A DNA stretch of 64,000 bases from Varibaculum prostatecancerukia (GTDB lineage Bacteria > Actinomycetota > Actinomycetes > Actinomycetales > Actinomycetaceae). The stretch lies in NCBI RefSeq assembly GCF_943169825.2, contig NZ_OW968402.1:682001-746000 (forward strand), given 5' to 3'. The position numbers and the translations under genes are program-made. The notes under the pieces are model-generated. The model had not been told where the DNA came from, searched no databases, and was given only the letters and a program-made list of their open reading frames with translations. This document shows positions 42,705 through 52,700 of the stretch, piece by piece; position 1 is the stretch's first letter, and each line of letters opens with the position of its first letter.

Positions 42705-43748
42705 ATGGACACTGCTAAAGGGGCTCCGGATTTTTCTCCGGCAGGGGCAGAACTGGAAGTTCCTCGTGCCGCAAGAACTGCTCCTGATGGGGTGCTGGCG
42801 GTAGATAAACCCCTGGGGGTTACTAGTCATGACGTGGTTTCCCGTTTGCGCCGCTTGGCGGCAACCCGCAAAGTTGGACACGCGGGAACCCTAGATCCGG
42901 CGGCCTCGGGTGTATTAGTGGCCGGTATTGGGCGGGGAACTAAATTGCTGCAGTACCTGCAAGGACAAAGAAAAACCTATGCCACTCGGGTCTGTTTCGG
43001 GGTGGAAACCGATAGTGAGGACGCTGAAGGGACTATTACGGCTAAGCGCGGAGCTATCCGGGAAGACCTAGAGAACCTGGAAAGCGTGCTAGCTACTTGG
43101 CGCGGGCAGGTAATGCAGGTGCCGAGCGCTTTTTCTGCTCTGAAAATCCGCGGGCGGCGGGCAGCAGACCGGATTCGCGCGGGCGAAGAAGTGAAGCTGG
43201 AACCGCGTCCGATTACTATCTATGAACTTTGCGCCCTGGGGGAGCCGCAAGCGGGCGAGCATGCAGGGACACCGGTGGTTTACCAAGATTTAAAAGTTAT
43301 TTGTTCCGCGGGTACCTATATTCGTGCCCTCGGGCGAGATCTGGGAAAGCAACTGGGAGTGGGGGCGCACCTAGTAGCCTTGCGCCGCCTCCAGGTCGGC
43401 TCCTTTGACGCTAGCGGTAGTGATAACCCCAATGAGTCCTTACCGGCTTATTCTTTGCAAGAATTATCGCAGGTGGTAGCGGCGGGAGAAGAACTGCCGC
43501 TAGTTAGCCTAGACGCGGTCTGTCGCGACCTCTTCCCCAGCTGTCAGGTAACCCCGGAAGTGTTAACTGCGTTAGGTTATGGTCAGCGTCCAGAAATCAG
43601 CTCTCAAATTGGCGGTGACCTCGGGAAAGAAGACTCGGATAAACTCGAAAAAATCTACGCCCTGCATCTTCCTGCCCAAGAAATATCGCTATTGGCGTCG
43701 CCAGTGGAGGGCAAGTGGCGATCTGTACTAAGTTTACAAAGTAGGTAA
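42705..43748 (+). CDS. truB: tRNA pseudouridine(55) synthase
   Basis: 347 residues, slightly long. Makes pseudouridine 55 in the tRNA T-loop. Motifs: GVLAVDKPLGVTSHDVV, KVGHAGTLDPAASGVLVAGI with the catalytic Asp, GQRKTYATRVCFG, QVPSAFSALKIRGRRA and CSAGTYIRALGRDLG. The N-terminal ~25 residues precede the core and the C-terminal region (residues ~245-347) is diverged. It lies between rbfA and a small Cys-rich gene 10 bp downstream. Confidence 0.95.
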   Translation: MDTAKGAPDFSPAGAELEVPRAARTAPDGVLAVDKPLGVTSHDVVSRLRRLAATRKVGHAGTLDPAASGVLVAGIGRGTKLLQYLQGQRKTYATRVCFGVETDSEDAEGTITAKRGAIREDLENLESVLATWRGQVMQVPSAFSALKIRGRRAADRIRAGEEVKLEPRPITIYELCALGEPQAGEHAGTPVVYQDLKVICSAGTYIRALGRDLGKQLGVGAHLVALRRLQVGSFDASGSDNPNESLPAYSLQELSQVVAAGEELPLVSLDAVCRDLFPSCQVTPEVLTALGYGQRPEISSQIGGDLGKEDSDKLEKIYALHLPAQEISLLASPVEGKWRSVLSLQSR

Positions 43749-43758
43749 AAGGAGAAAC

Positions 43759-43917
43759 ATGAGCGAAGAAAAGCAAAGCTCCGGCGGTTGCGGTTGTGGA
43801 TGCGGCTGCGGTGGCAAAGGCAAAGGTAGAAAAACAGCGGAAGAAAAACGTACCGGCGAGCTAGGAGTGCCGGCGAACGGCAGGCCGGAACTGGGCGTGC
43901 GGCAAAGCGAAAAGTAA
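43759..43917 (+). CDS. 52-residue Cys/Gly-rich small protein
   Basis: Reads MSEEKQSSGGCGCGCGCGG then KGKGRKTAEEKRTGELGVPA and a short charged tail. The ATG is preceded by AAAGGAGAAAC, a near-ideal Shine-Dalgarno, 10 bp after truB, and its stop is 3 bp before the ribF GTG, so it is tightly packed in the operon. Four Cys alternate with Gly (C-G-C-G-C-G-C), a pattern suited to metal or iron-sulfur binding. I know no named family; it is short enough for automatic annotation to miss. Function unknown. Confidence 0.75.
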   Translation: MSEEKQSSGGCGCGCGCGGKGKGRKTAEEKRTGELGVPANGRPELGVRQSEK

Positions 43918-43920
43918 ACC

Positions 43921-44910
43921 GTGGAAATCTGGACTTCCCCTCCGCAACTGGACAAAGAGCAGCGCACTGTCGCCACTATCGGAATTTTCGATGGGGTGCA
44001 TAAAGGCCATACCCGGATTTTGAAAACCGTGGTAGAGAGGGCGCGACGGGCGGGGCTAAAAGCGGTAGCAATTACGTTCTCACCCCACCCTTCCCAGCTG
44101 CATAATCCCGAAAATCCTACCCTCTTAATCCAACCGCTTCCCGACCGGCTGGACGCTATGGCGGCCCTGGGACTCGATGCCACCTGGGTAGTGCCTTACA
44201 CCTGGGAACTGGCCAATCAAAGTCCGCAAAGCTTTATCGACCACTACTTTGTGGAGAGTCTGCACCTTAAAGAACTGGTGGTGGGCCAAGATGTCCAATT
44301 TGGGCAGGGGAATCGTGGCGATATAGAAACTTTGCGCCAGGCGGGACTGGCCCAAGATTTTCAGGTAATCGAGGTTGCCGATATTACCGACCAGGATGCG
44401 CGCCGCTATTCATCTACCCGGGTGAGAGAATGCCTAGCCAGAGGAGATGTCCAGGGAGCTGCCCGTATTTTAGGGCGCAGCTATCGGTTGCGCGGAGTGG
44501 TGGAGCGCGGTTTTCGGCGCGGACGGATGCTGGGTTTCCCCACTGCCAATCTGGGAGGAACCGAAGGCCTGGCGATTCCTGCCGATGGGGTATATGCCGG
44601 GCATTTGGTGCGTTCGGTGCCGGGAACTAATGCAGTCGAGCATCTACCGGCGGCGATTTCGGTAGGCACTAATCCGCAGTTTTCAGGAAAGAAAACTACG
44701 GTAGAAGCCCATGTACTGGGGCGCGCTGACCTGGATCTTTATGATGAACCAATAGCGATTGATTTTATTGCCCGCCTACGGGAGATGCTCAAATTAGAAA
44801 GCGTCGAAAAGCTACAGGCACAAATGGATGAAGATTTGCGTTCCTGCAGCGAAATACTGGGGGTTCCGCCGGCAGGAAGGGTTAATCCTGACGAGGTAAC
44901 CGCGCTTTAG
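43921..44910 (+). CDS. ribF: Bifunctional riboflavin kinase/FMN adenylyltransferase
   Basis: 329 residues. Converts riboflavin to FMN and then FAD. The N-terminal adenylyltransferase domain shows TIGIFDGVHKGHTRILKTVV (HxGH-like nucleotidyl motif), ITFSPHPSQL and FVESLHLKELVVGQDVQFGQ, followed by YSSTRVRECLARGDV. The C-terminal kinase domain shows GFRRGRMLGFPTANLG, ADGVYAGHLV and FIARLREMLKLESVEKLQAQ. GTG start 3 bp after the Cys-rich gene. Last gene of the translation operon; a 167-bp gap with no clear terminator follows. Confidence 0.96.
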   Translation: MEIWTSPPQLDKEQRTVATIGIFDGVHKGHTRILKTVVERARRAGLKAVAITFSPHPSQLHNPENPTLLIQPLPDRLDAMAALGLDATWVVPYTWELANQSPQSFIDHYFVESLHLKELVVGQDVQFGQGNRGDIETLRQAGLAQDFQVIEVADITDQDARRYSSTRVRECLARGDVQGAARILGRSYRLRGVVERGFRRGRMLGFPTANLGGTEGLAIPADGVYAGHLVRSVPGTNAVEHLPAAISVGTNPQFSGKKTTVEAHVLGRADLDLYDEPIAIDFIARLREMLKLESVEKLQAQMDEDLRSCSEILGVPPAGRVNPDEVTAL

Positions 44911-45077
44911 GTTTGCTAACCGGTAGCCACTCGGCATCTCTGGCGGTAACTGGTTACTGGAGCAGACGGCAACCAAAAAACCTATTGCCGCACATTCGAA
45001 TCCTGAGAAGAGCTATATTTTTAGTGGTGGGACTCGCACTATCAAGACTGAAAATAAAAGGCTAGGGAGGATACGGA

Positions 45078-47141
45078 ATGGAAACTTTACACTTTGCAGT
45101 TGTCGCCTTGAGCTCTGTGTTACTTTCGTCAGTCCTCGACCAGATGATTTCCCGCGTCTCCCTGCCTTTGGTGCAAATCGGGATTGGTTTGCTAATGGCC
45201 GTTTTTATCAGCGGCCCTCTTGAATTTAGTTTAGATCCCGAGCTGTTCTTGGTGCTCTTTATCGCTCCCTTACTCTATGATGAATCCCGAAATGTATCTA
45301 AACGATTGCTATATCGGCATCTTTCGGCAGTGCTTAATTTGGCAATCAGCTTGGTTATTTGCAGTTGCTTAGCTGTAGGCTTCCTCTTGAACTTTTTACA
45401 GCCGTCAATCCCGTTAACGGCGGCTTTTGCTTTGGGGGCGGCGTTAGGTCCGACCGACGCGGTTGCGGTAGGAGCCTTGTCGGGTACGGTAAAACTTAAT
45501 TCGCGGCAAAGCGCTTTACTAGCTGGTGAATCGCTGATTAATGATGCTTCCGGAATTGTTTCTTTTCAATTCGCGGTGGCGGCTGCCGTCACTGGTGCTT
45601 TTTCTTTAACCAATGCGGCGGGAGCTTTTGCCGTGTCGTTTTTGGGGGGACTATCCCTAGGGGTATTACTGGGGATTATATCTTTGCTGATACTAAAGGC
45701 AGTGCGGGGGATTGGGCTCGAGTCCACGGTTTTCCACGTGACTTTTGAACTGCTCTCACCTTTGGTTTTCTTTATTATTGCTGAAGAGCTGCACGTTTCC
45801 GGGATTTTAGCGGTAGTTGCCGCTGGTCTTGTGGTTACTTTAGTTCCGCAGAGGACGAGTGCTTTTGCTGCTCGGGTACGTCTGGTGTCCGGTTCGGTTT
45901 GGGAAGTTGTCGCGTTTATTCTCAACGGGATTGTGTTCATCATGTTGGGTACGCAAATCCCGGGGGTGTTTAACAGTACTTGGCATGAAAATTTGAATCC
46001 GTTATCCCTGATTGGGTTGGTTTTTGCGATAACTGCCTTAAGCGTAGTTTTTCGTTTTGTATGGGTATTGCTTTTAGATTGGCGTTACTATCGACGTTTG
46101 CAGCGAAAGGACAAGTTCTCTAACGAGCTTAAAGAGGCTTTTCCAAGCGGCAAGGTTCGCGCCCTTAAACTTATTCAAAATGCCCTGGTCACTACTTTAG
46201 CTGGACCTAAAGGGGCAGTTACCTTATCGATTGCTTTTACTTTGCCGCTGGTGACGGCGGGAGGTAAAGAGTTTCCTGCCCGCGGCGAGTTAATCTTTAT
46301 TGCTTCCGGCGTTATTCTATTGACTTTGTTGATGGCTAATTTCTTGACCCCCTTACTTACTCCTACTCCGGAAATACCTGATGATACCGAGCTTCATCAG
46401 GCACGTGCCCGGGTAAAGAAGCAGGTAATAAAGGTTTTGCGGGAACAGTTCGCGTCTCGTTCCCCTTTGGCGGTCACGGTGGTTTGTACGCGTTTGACCC
46501 GCCAAATTAATGAGGATTTGGATTCTTCTCATTCCCATAATCTTTTCCGCGAGATTCGGATTGATACTATTCGTCACCAGATGCGTCTACTTGATGAAAT
46601 CGCGGATTCTGGGCAGGCAGATAAAGCGGTAGTAGCGGCTATGCGCAAAGTTTTACGTCGCTCCTTACTGTTATCCGGTTCGCAGTCTACCGCCCATCAT
46701 CCTGGGAAAAGCTTGCGCGGTGTTGGTCAGTTTCTGCGTAACCGTTTAGGGGACTGGTTTAGGAAGATGCGGTTAAAGTCCGGTTCTACCCCGGTAATTG
46801 AAAATTCTAATGAGATGCATGCTATGCGGGTACGGATGGAAGAGGAAGCCATCAAGTATTTGCGTGCCCGCCAAAGCACCACCGATGATTTGGAGCGTCA
46901 AGTTGCTGCTTATCTGCTAGAGGGCCACCAGGAGATAATGGAGTTTTTGAAGAATTATTCTCGCTCCCATCCGAATAATTTGCAGGTAAAAGTAGATCAG
47001 TTAGAAGAAGAGTCCTTGCGGCTGCAACTGGGGTGTATTCAGGATTTACGGGAGGACGGTATTCTCAGTGATGATTTGGCTGATGCGCTGCGGCAGGAAG
47101 TTTACCTGTTACAAATGAATTATGCTGATGCTGGTCATTAA
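45078..47141 (+). CDS. CPA1-family Na+/H+ antiporter
   Basis: 687 residues. About 12 transmembrane helices in residues 1-435, with the CPA1 core ALGAALGPTDAVAVGALSG (unwound helix region) and LLAGESLINDASGIVSFQFA holding the conserved ND ion-binding pair. A long cytoplasmic region follows (~440-687), charged and helical, with a coiled-coil-like C-terminus, probably regulatory. GGGAGGATACGG precedes the ATG. It should exchange Na+ or K+ for H+ across the membrane for pH and salt balance. It ends 1 bp before a convergent transporter gene. Confidence 0.92.
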   Translation: METLHFAVVALSSVLLSSVLDQMISRVSLPLVQIGIGLLMAVFISGPLEFSLDPELFLVLFIAPLLYDESRNVSKRLLYRHLSAVLNLAISLVICSCLAVGFLLNFLQPSIPLTAAFALGAALGPTDAVAVGALSGTVKLNSRQSALLAGESLINDASGIVSFQFAVAAAVTGAFSLTNAAGAFAVSFLGGLSLGVLLGIISLLILKAVRGIGLESTVFHVTFELLSPLVFFIIAEELHVSGILAVVAAGLVVTLVPQRTSAFAARVRLVSGSVWEVVAFILNGIVFIMLGTQIPGVFNSTWHENLNPLSLIGLVFAITALSVVFRFVWVLLLDWRYYRRLQRKDKFSNELKEAFPSGKVRALKLIQNALVTTLAGPKGAVTLSIAFTLPLVTAGGKEFPARGELIFIASGVILLTLLMANFLTPLLTPTPEIPDDTELHQARARVKKQVIKVLREQFASRSPLAVTVVCTRLTRQINEDLDSSHSHNLFREIRIDTIRHQMRLLDEIADSGQADKAVVAAMRKVLRRSLLLSGSQSTAHHPGKSLRGVGQFLRNRLGDWFRKMRLKSGSTPVIENSNEMHAMRVRMEEEAIKYLRARQSTTDDLERQVAAYLLEGHQEIMEFLKNYSRSHPNNLQVKVDQLEEESLRLQLGCIQDLREDGILSDDLADALRQEVYLLQMNYADAGH

Positions 47142-47142
47142 G

Positions 47143-48732
47143 CTAAATCACCATTACGATCTGTACTAATACGATTTTCGCGATGATCCCGAGGGCGAAG
47201 GTCGCAGAATATCCAGATTCGCAACGCTCATCCGGGATAGTGGTCTGCACGTGACTGAGGATTGCCGGTTGCCCCACGAAACCGGCTATTGCTCCGGCCA
47301 TGCGGGCAGTAGAAAGTCCCAAGAATTTTCCGAGTAGCCACAGTGCCACTAGTACTGGGACCATCCCGACAGCTGACAGCAACCCAATTTTTATGCCGGT
47401 CAAGGAAAATGCCTTGGCGGCAAAGGCCTGCCCGGAAGAGAGACCCACTGCTGCCAGGAATAGCACCAGTCCCATTTGTCGCAACATATTATTTGCCGAG
47501 GGCGCCAGGGAAAATACTAACGGCCCCAGCCGGTCAATGCGTCCTAATATTAACCCCACCACCAGTGGTCCGGCAGCGGCTCCCAGCGCGAGGGAGCCGA
47601 GGGATCCGAGCGGGATGGTGATTAATCCGAGCGCCACCCCTGCGGCAATCCCCAGCCCGAACGGCAGATAATCTATGGCAGAGATTTTATGTTCTGAATC
47701 CCCGAAAGTTTTCGCGATATCGCGTTCGCGTTCTACCGGGTAAACCACCAGCACCCGATCTCCCAATTGCAAGCGAGTAGCCGCCGTGGCCAACATATCG
47801 GTGTCGCCGCGACGCACCCGGGTAAGCAGTGATTGAAAACGAGCCGGTAAGAACAAATTCGCGACTGGTTTTCCTACCAGGCGGCTATTAGAAACTGTAA
47901 AGCGCCCAAAGTTAACGGCGGTGCGGTCATTGGAAATATCTTCTTCAATCGGCTTGCCCAATGCTTGTCCCGCAGTTTTCACCGCATTTGGGATTCCCAC
48001 TAGGAACGCTAAATCCCCAGATTTTAGTTCCCCATCGGGATGGGCAACCCGCATTTTGCCGTCCCGCAGCAGATAAGAAACCCGCAGCCCGCCCTCGGCA
48101 GAGCCTACGACCTCGGCAATCCCAGGTATTTCCTGGATTCGCATCGGGTTTTCTACCCTGATGGTTTGCGTAGCTAGCCCGGCTGCAGAAGCCGGATCAG
48201 GATCATTTTTTGCTGGGAGTTTTATCCGCATTAGTGCCGTCACTACCACCATGGTTACGATCACCCCCACCGGGTAGGCAATCGCGTATCCCACTGCCGG
48301 CTGGGCGCTTCCTCCCGCAGCATCGGTGGCTGCGGCCAGGGCGGGGGTGGTAGTGAGCGATCCCGCGAACATTCCCCCCAATAGCGGAGAGGTGAGCCCC
48401 AAGGCTTTGCCACCAAAAGCTACAATCAGGGCGTATACGGCTAGCAATGCAACTGCCCCAATTAATAGAGGAGCTTGCTTGCGCAGGTCGCGGAAGAAGG
48501 AGGCGCCCGCGGCCAAACCGATGGTGTAGACAAATAGTGCCAGTCCGATGGCCGATACCAGGGAGAGATTTTCTCCGAGTGCCGGATCGAGGGCTCCGGC
48601 TGCCAGACCTACGAATAAGGCTCCGGCTGCTCCAAACTTTAGGGGGCCGAAAGGAATCGAACCGAATAGGGTGCCGAGGGCAATAACTAGAAATAGAGTC
48701 AACAGAGGAGAAGAGGCGAGTATTTGCATCAC
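47143..48732 (-). CDS. AAE-family putative transporter (AspT/YidE/YbjL type)
   Basis: 529 residues. Two sets of about five membrane helices (residues ~5-175 and ~365-529), the YidE/YbjL duplication, each with a small-residue-rich core (FAGSLTTTPALAAATDAAGG and GAIAGFVGQPAILSHVQTTI). Two soluble TrkA-C (RCK_C) regulatory domains lie between them (e.g. LSYLLRDGKMRVAHPDGELK and TRLQLGDRVLVVYP). Family members exchange aspartate/alanine or export dicarboxylates; the substrate here is unknown. The gene follows the TetR gene by 4 bp on the same strand, so it is probably the regulator's target. Confidence 0.92.
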   Translation of the reverse strand: MMQILASSPLLTLFLVIALGTLFGSIPFGPLKFGAAGALFVGLAAGALDPALGENLSLVSAIGLALFVYTIGLAAGASFFRDLRKQAPLLIGAVALLAVYALIVAFGGKALGLTSPLLGGMFAGSLTTTPALAAATDAAGGSAQPAVGYAIAYPVGVIVTMVVVTALMRIKLPAKNDPDPASAAGLATQTIRVENPMRIQEIPGIAEVVGSAEGGLRVSYLLRDGKMRVAHPDGELKSGDLAFLVGIPNAVKTAGQALGKPIEEDISNDRTAVNFGRFTVSNSRLVGKPVANLFLPARFQSLLTRVRRGDTDMLATAATRLQLGDRVLVVYPVERERDIAKTFGDSEHKISAIDYLPFGLGIAAGVALGLITIPLGSLGSLALGAAAGPLVVGLILGRIDRLGPLVFSLAPSANNMLRQMGLVLFLAAVGLSSGQAFAAKAFSLTGIKIGLLSAVGMVPVLVALWLLGKFLGLSTARMAGAIAGFVGQPAILSHVQTTIPDERCESGYSATFALGIIAKIVLVQIVMVI

Positions 48733-48736
48733 CTCT

Positions 48737-49693
48737 TTAGGATAGCGAGGGGAATACTTCGTGTGCCAGATTCTCGATTTGGGTTTGTAGAATCGGGGCG
48801 AGGAAGTTTTGTAGCTGGCTGCGAGGCATGGAGGCTACCGGTTCTAGCTGCACGATATAGCGCATGGTGGCCACTCCATAGATCATGGACATCAAAATTT
48901 CGACCAGCATATGAAAACGCGCCTCAACTACCCGTTTCTTGCGAGGATCTAGCTTGGGATCTACCGCGTCCAATAATTGGGCAACCCCTTTTAACAGGTT
49001 GTCACTAATATAGGCGCGAAAGCGTTGGGTGGTTTCCGCATCGGTTATTAGCGCGCGCATCAGGGCTTTCATTCGATCCTTGGTGAGGCGCTCTTCGTAA
49101 AGGGTAAAAGCAAAATCTAAAAGCCGATCAGCTGCCCCCTCCAGTCCCGGTTCCCATAACTGCAAAATTTGTTCCAGGGGATCAAGGGGTAAATCAAAGC
49201 ATTCACGAAAAAGTCGCTGCTTAGAACCGAAATAATAGCTAACCATTGCCGGGTCGCAGCCCGCCTCTTTAGCAATCGAACGCATGGTGGTGCCGTCGTA
49301 TCCGCGGGTAATGAACAGGGTTTCGGCGACCTGTTTGATTTGTTCCCGCATTTTTCCGCGCGCTCCCCGCGGTCCGCGCCCAGGCGCCGCCAAGGTTGCT
49401 GCGCTGTCTTTGGGGGAGGGCGGATTCTGGGGGCTAAGTTCCGCGGTATTCTGTTCGCCGCTCTTTTTGCCGCGGGGGTGAAACTCTTGCCGCGGTTTCT
49501 GGCCGGAGACTTGGCCGCCCTCTGCTTCCTGGTTTTCCGAGTTTATTCCTGGGCGCAATGAATTAGGAAACATTTTACTTTCGTAATTCTTTGCCGCTAA
49601 TTCATCGCTATTGAAACTCTCGCTGCTTTCGTTTTTTCGTATCTCTGAGCGTTCCTGCTGATTGGCGCGCTTTTTATCTTTTCTTATGCCCAT
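48737..49693 (-). CDS. TetR-family regulator with long disordered N-terminus
   Basis: 318 residues. The canonical TetR HTH begins only at about residue 118 (MREQIKQVAETLFITRGYDG, TTMRSIAKEAGCDPAMVSYY), followed by a ligand-binding helical domain. The preceding ~115 residues are charged, Pro/Ser-rich and low-complexity. Its ATG has AGGATAGGA upstream; a shorter start at M41 or just before the HTH is possible. It is 4 bp upstream of the AAE transporter gene in one operon and divergent from the activase gene, so it may control both. Confidence 0.9.
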   Translation of the reverse strand: MGIRKDKKRANQQERSEIRKNESSESFNSDELAAKNYESKMFPNSLRPGINSENQEAEGGQVSGQKPRQEFHPRGKKSGEQNTAELSPQNPPSPKDSAATLAAPGRGPRGARGKMREQIKQVAETLFITRGYDGTTMRSIAKEAGCDPAMVSYYFGSKQRLFRECFDLPLDPLEQILQLWEPGLEGAADRLLDFAFTLYEERLTKDRMKALMRALITDAETTQRFRAYISDNLLKGVAQLLDAVDPKLDPRKKRVVEARFHMLVEILMSMIYGVATMRYIVQLEPVASMPRSQLQNFLAPILQTQIENLAHEVFPSLS

Positions 49694-49774
49694 AGTCCTA
49701 TCCTAATTTCAACACCCTGTGAATTTAGCGTTTTCAACCTAGTTTGAGGGGTGAAAACAACTCCGGGAGGTGCC

Positions 49775-52700
49775 ATGAGTGAAACCACTGCCGCCTTTGA
49801 TTTTGCGGGCGGCAAAAATGCTGCCTTTAGTCAAGGTGGTCAGGTGCTCAGGCTAGGCATCGATATTGGTTCCACCACGGTAAAAGCGGTGCTACTTGAC
49901 GGGCGGCAGGTAATCTTTTCCGACTATCGCCGCCACCACGCGGACGTGCGCGGAGAACTGGCCGGCCTGCTGCGCGATATCAACGCAGAGCATCCGGGAA
50001 TTACCGTAAAAGCGGCGGTGACCGGTTCGGGCGGACTCTCGGTTGCCGGAGCTATGAAAGTTCCGTTCGTACAAGAAGTTATCGCCGGCACTAAAGCGGT
50101 CGGCGACACTCACCCGCAAACCGATGTGATTATCGAGCTGGGCGGGGAAGACGCCAAAATCACTTATCTGCATCCCACCCCGGAGCAGCGCATGAATGGC
50201 ACCTGCGCCGGAGGTACTGGCGCCTTTATCGACCAGATGGCCACCTTGCTGCACACCGATGCCTCGGGGCTCGATAAACTTGCTGCGCGTGCCAGTCAGC
50301 TCTATCCGATTGCCTCCCGCTGCGGGGTGTTCGCTAAAACCGATTTGCAGCCTTTACTGAATGAGGGTGCCGCGCACGAAGACCTCGCGGCCTCGATATT
50401 TACCGCGGTCGCCACCCAAACCATTGCGGGACTGGCCTGTGGGCGCCCGATTCGCGGAAACGTTATGTTCTTGGGCGGCCCGCTGCACTTCCTCCCGAAT
50501 CTGCGCAAAGCCTATGAGGAGCTGCTACCTAAAGCCGATAGTTTCTTCACCCCGGAGCACGCCGAACTTTATGTGGCGCTGGGGGCAGCGCTTAGTGCTG
50601 ATAAAGGGGAGCCGCGCCCCCTGGAACAGTTAATAACTGACCTGACCACCGGGAAAATCGATACTGATTCCCAGCGGATGCGCCCCCTATTTGCTAACGA
50701 AGAAGAATTGGCACAGTTCCGCGCCCGTCACGATAAAGAAGTAATCCCGCAGTTGCCATTGTCTGAGGCGCGGGGGCGCTGCTTCCTGGGGGTAGATTCC
50801 GGATCCACCACTATTAAAGCGGTCGTGATTGACCAGGATAAACGGATCGTATTCACCCACTATGCCTCTAACGAGGGCGACCCGGTTTCGGCGGCAGTGG
50901 AGATTGTGCGCCGCATCCGCACTGAACTGCCCGCGGGCGCCTATATTGGGCGTGCCTGCTCCACTGGTTATGGGGAGGGGCTGGTAAAAACCGCCCTCAA
51001 CCTCGAGCAAGGTGAAGTGGAAACGATGGCGCATTTCCGCGCCGCCGAGGACCTGCTGCCGGGGGTGTCTTCGGTAATCGATATCGGCGGGCAAGATATG
51101 AAGTATCTGAAGATTCGCGCCGGAGCCGTGGATTCTATCTCGGTGAACGAGGCCTGCTCGTCGGGGTGTGGATCTTTCCTGCAGACTTTTGCGGCCACTA
51201 TGGGTACCAGTGTTCAGGCTTTCGCCGCGGACGCGGTGGCTGCGAAATCCCCGGTGGATTTGGGTACTCGCTGCACGGTGTTTATGAACTCTTCGGTCAA
51301 GCAGGCACAAAAGGAGGGGGCGAGCCCGAAAGATATTGCTGCCGGGCTTTCCTATTCGGTGGTGCGCAACGCCCTCTATAAAGTTATTAAACTCAAAACC
51401 CCCGAGGAGCTGGGGGAAAAGGTAGTTGTCCAGGGGGGAACTTTCCTTAACGATGCGGTGCTGCGGGCTTTCGAGCTGCTGACTGAGCGGGAAGTGGTGC
51501 GTCCTAATATCGCCGGTTTAATGGGTGCCTATGGGGCGGCTTTGATTGCCAAGCAAAGTGATGATGGGCAAGGAGAATCCACCCTGGCAACCTTGGAAGA
51601 CCTGGAGAACTTCCAGGTAGAGACTACCCGCAAGACCTGTAGGCTGTGCCAAAACCACTGCCAAATGACCATTTCTACCTTCTCTAATGGGGAGCGGCAC
51701 GTGTCGGGGAACCGCTGCGAACGCGGGGCTTCCTTAGAGAAAGTGCCGAAGAAGTCGGCGCTACCGAACCTGTTCGACTGGAAATATAAACGGATTTTCG
51801 GGTATCGCCGCTTGACCGAAAAGAAAGCTTTCCGCGGGGATATTGGGATTCCCCGGGTGCTGAATATGTACGAAAACTATCCGCTGTGGTTCACCATGCT
51901 CACCAAGTTGGGATTCCGGGTGATGGTTTCGGGGCGCTCCAACCACGACCTGTTTGAAACCGGGATGGAGTCGATTCCGTCCGAAAATATCTGTTACCCG
52001 GCGAAACTGGTACATGGCCATATCGAATCGCTGCTGAAGAAAGGGATAAAAACTATTTTTTATCCCTCGGTGATTTATGAACAACAACTGGTGGAAGGCA
52101 CCGACAACTGCTTTAACTGCCCGGTGGTGGGTACCTATCCTGAGGTTATCCGCAACAATATGGAGTCGGTGCAAGACAGCGACGTGCGCCTGATCAGCCC
52201 GTTCTTAAACCTGGGGAATCGAGAGTTTCTGCCTAAGCGGATCGCGGAAGTATTCGCAGATTGGAACGTGACCGAGGCGGAAGCCAAAGCCGCCCTGGAT
52301 GCGGCTTGGGAAGAGGACGCCGCCGTCAAAGCGGAGATCCGGGAGAAAGGCCGGGAAGCCTTAGCGTGGATTCGCGAAAACGGGGTGCGCGGGATTGTGT
52401 TGGCTGGGCGCCCCTATCACCTGGATCCGGAAGTCAACCACGGGATTCCGGAGCTGATTATCGGCTTGGGAATGGCAGTGTTTACCGAAGATTCGGTGCT
52501 TGATGGCCGCTTGGAGCGCCCCTTGCGGGTGCGTGACCAGTGGGCTTATCACTCGCGGCTCTATGAGGCCGCCGCTCGGGTGGGCGACGAGCCCGATTTG
52601 GAACTGGTGCAACTGAACTCTTTTGGTTGCGGCGTGGACGCGATTACCGCAGACCAGGTACAAGAGATTTTGGAGGGGCGCGGAGACGTTCACACCGTCC

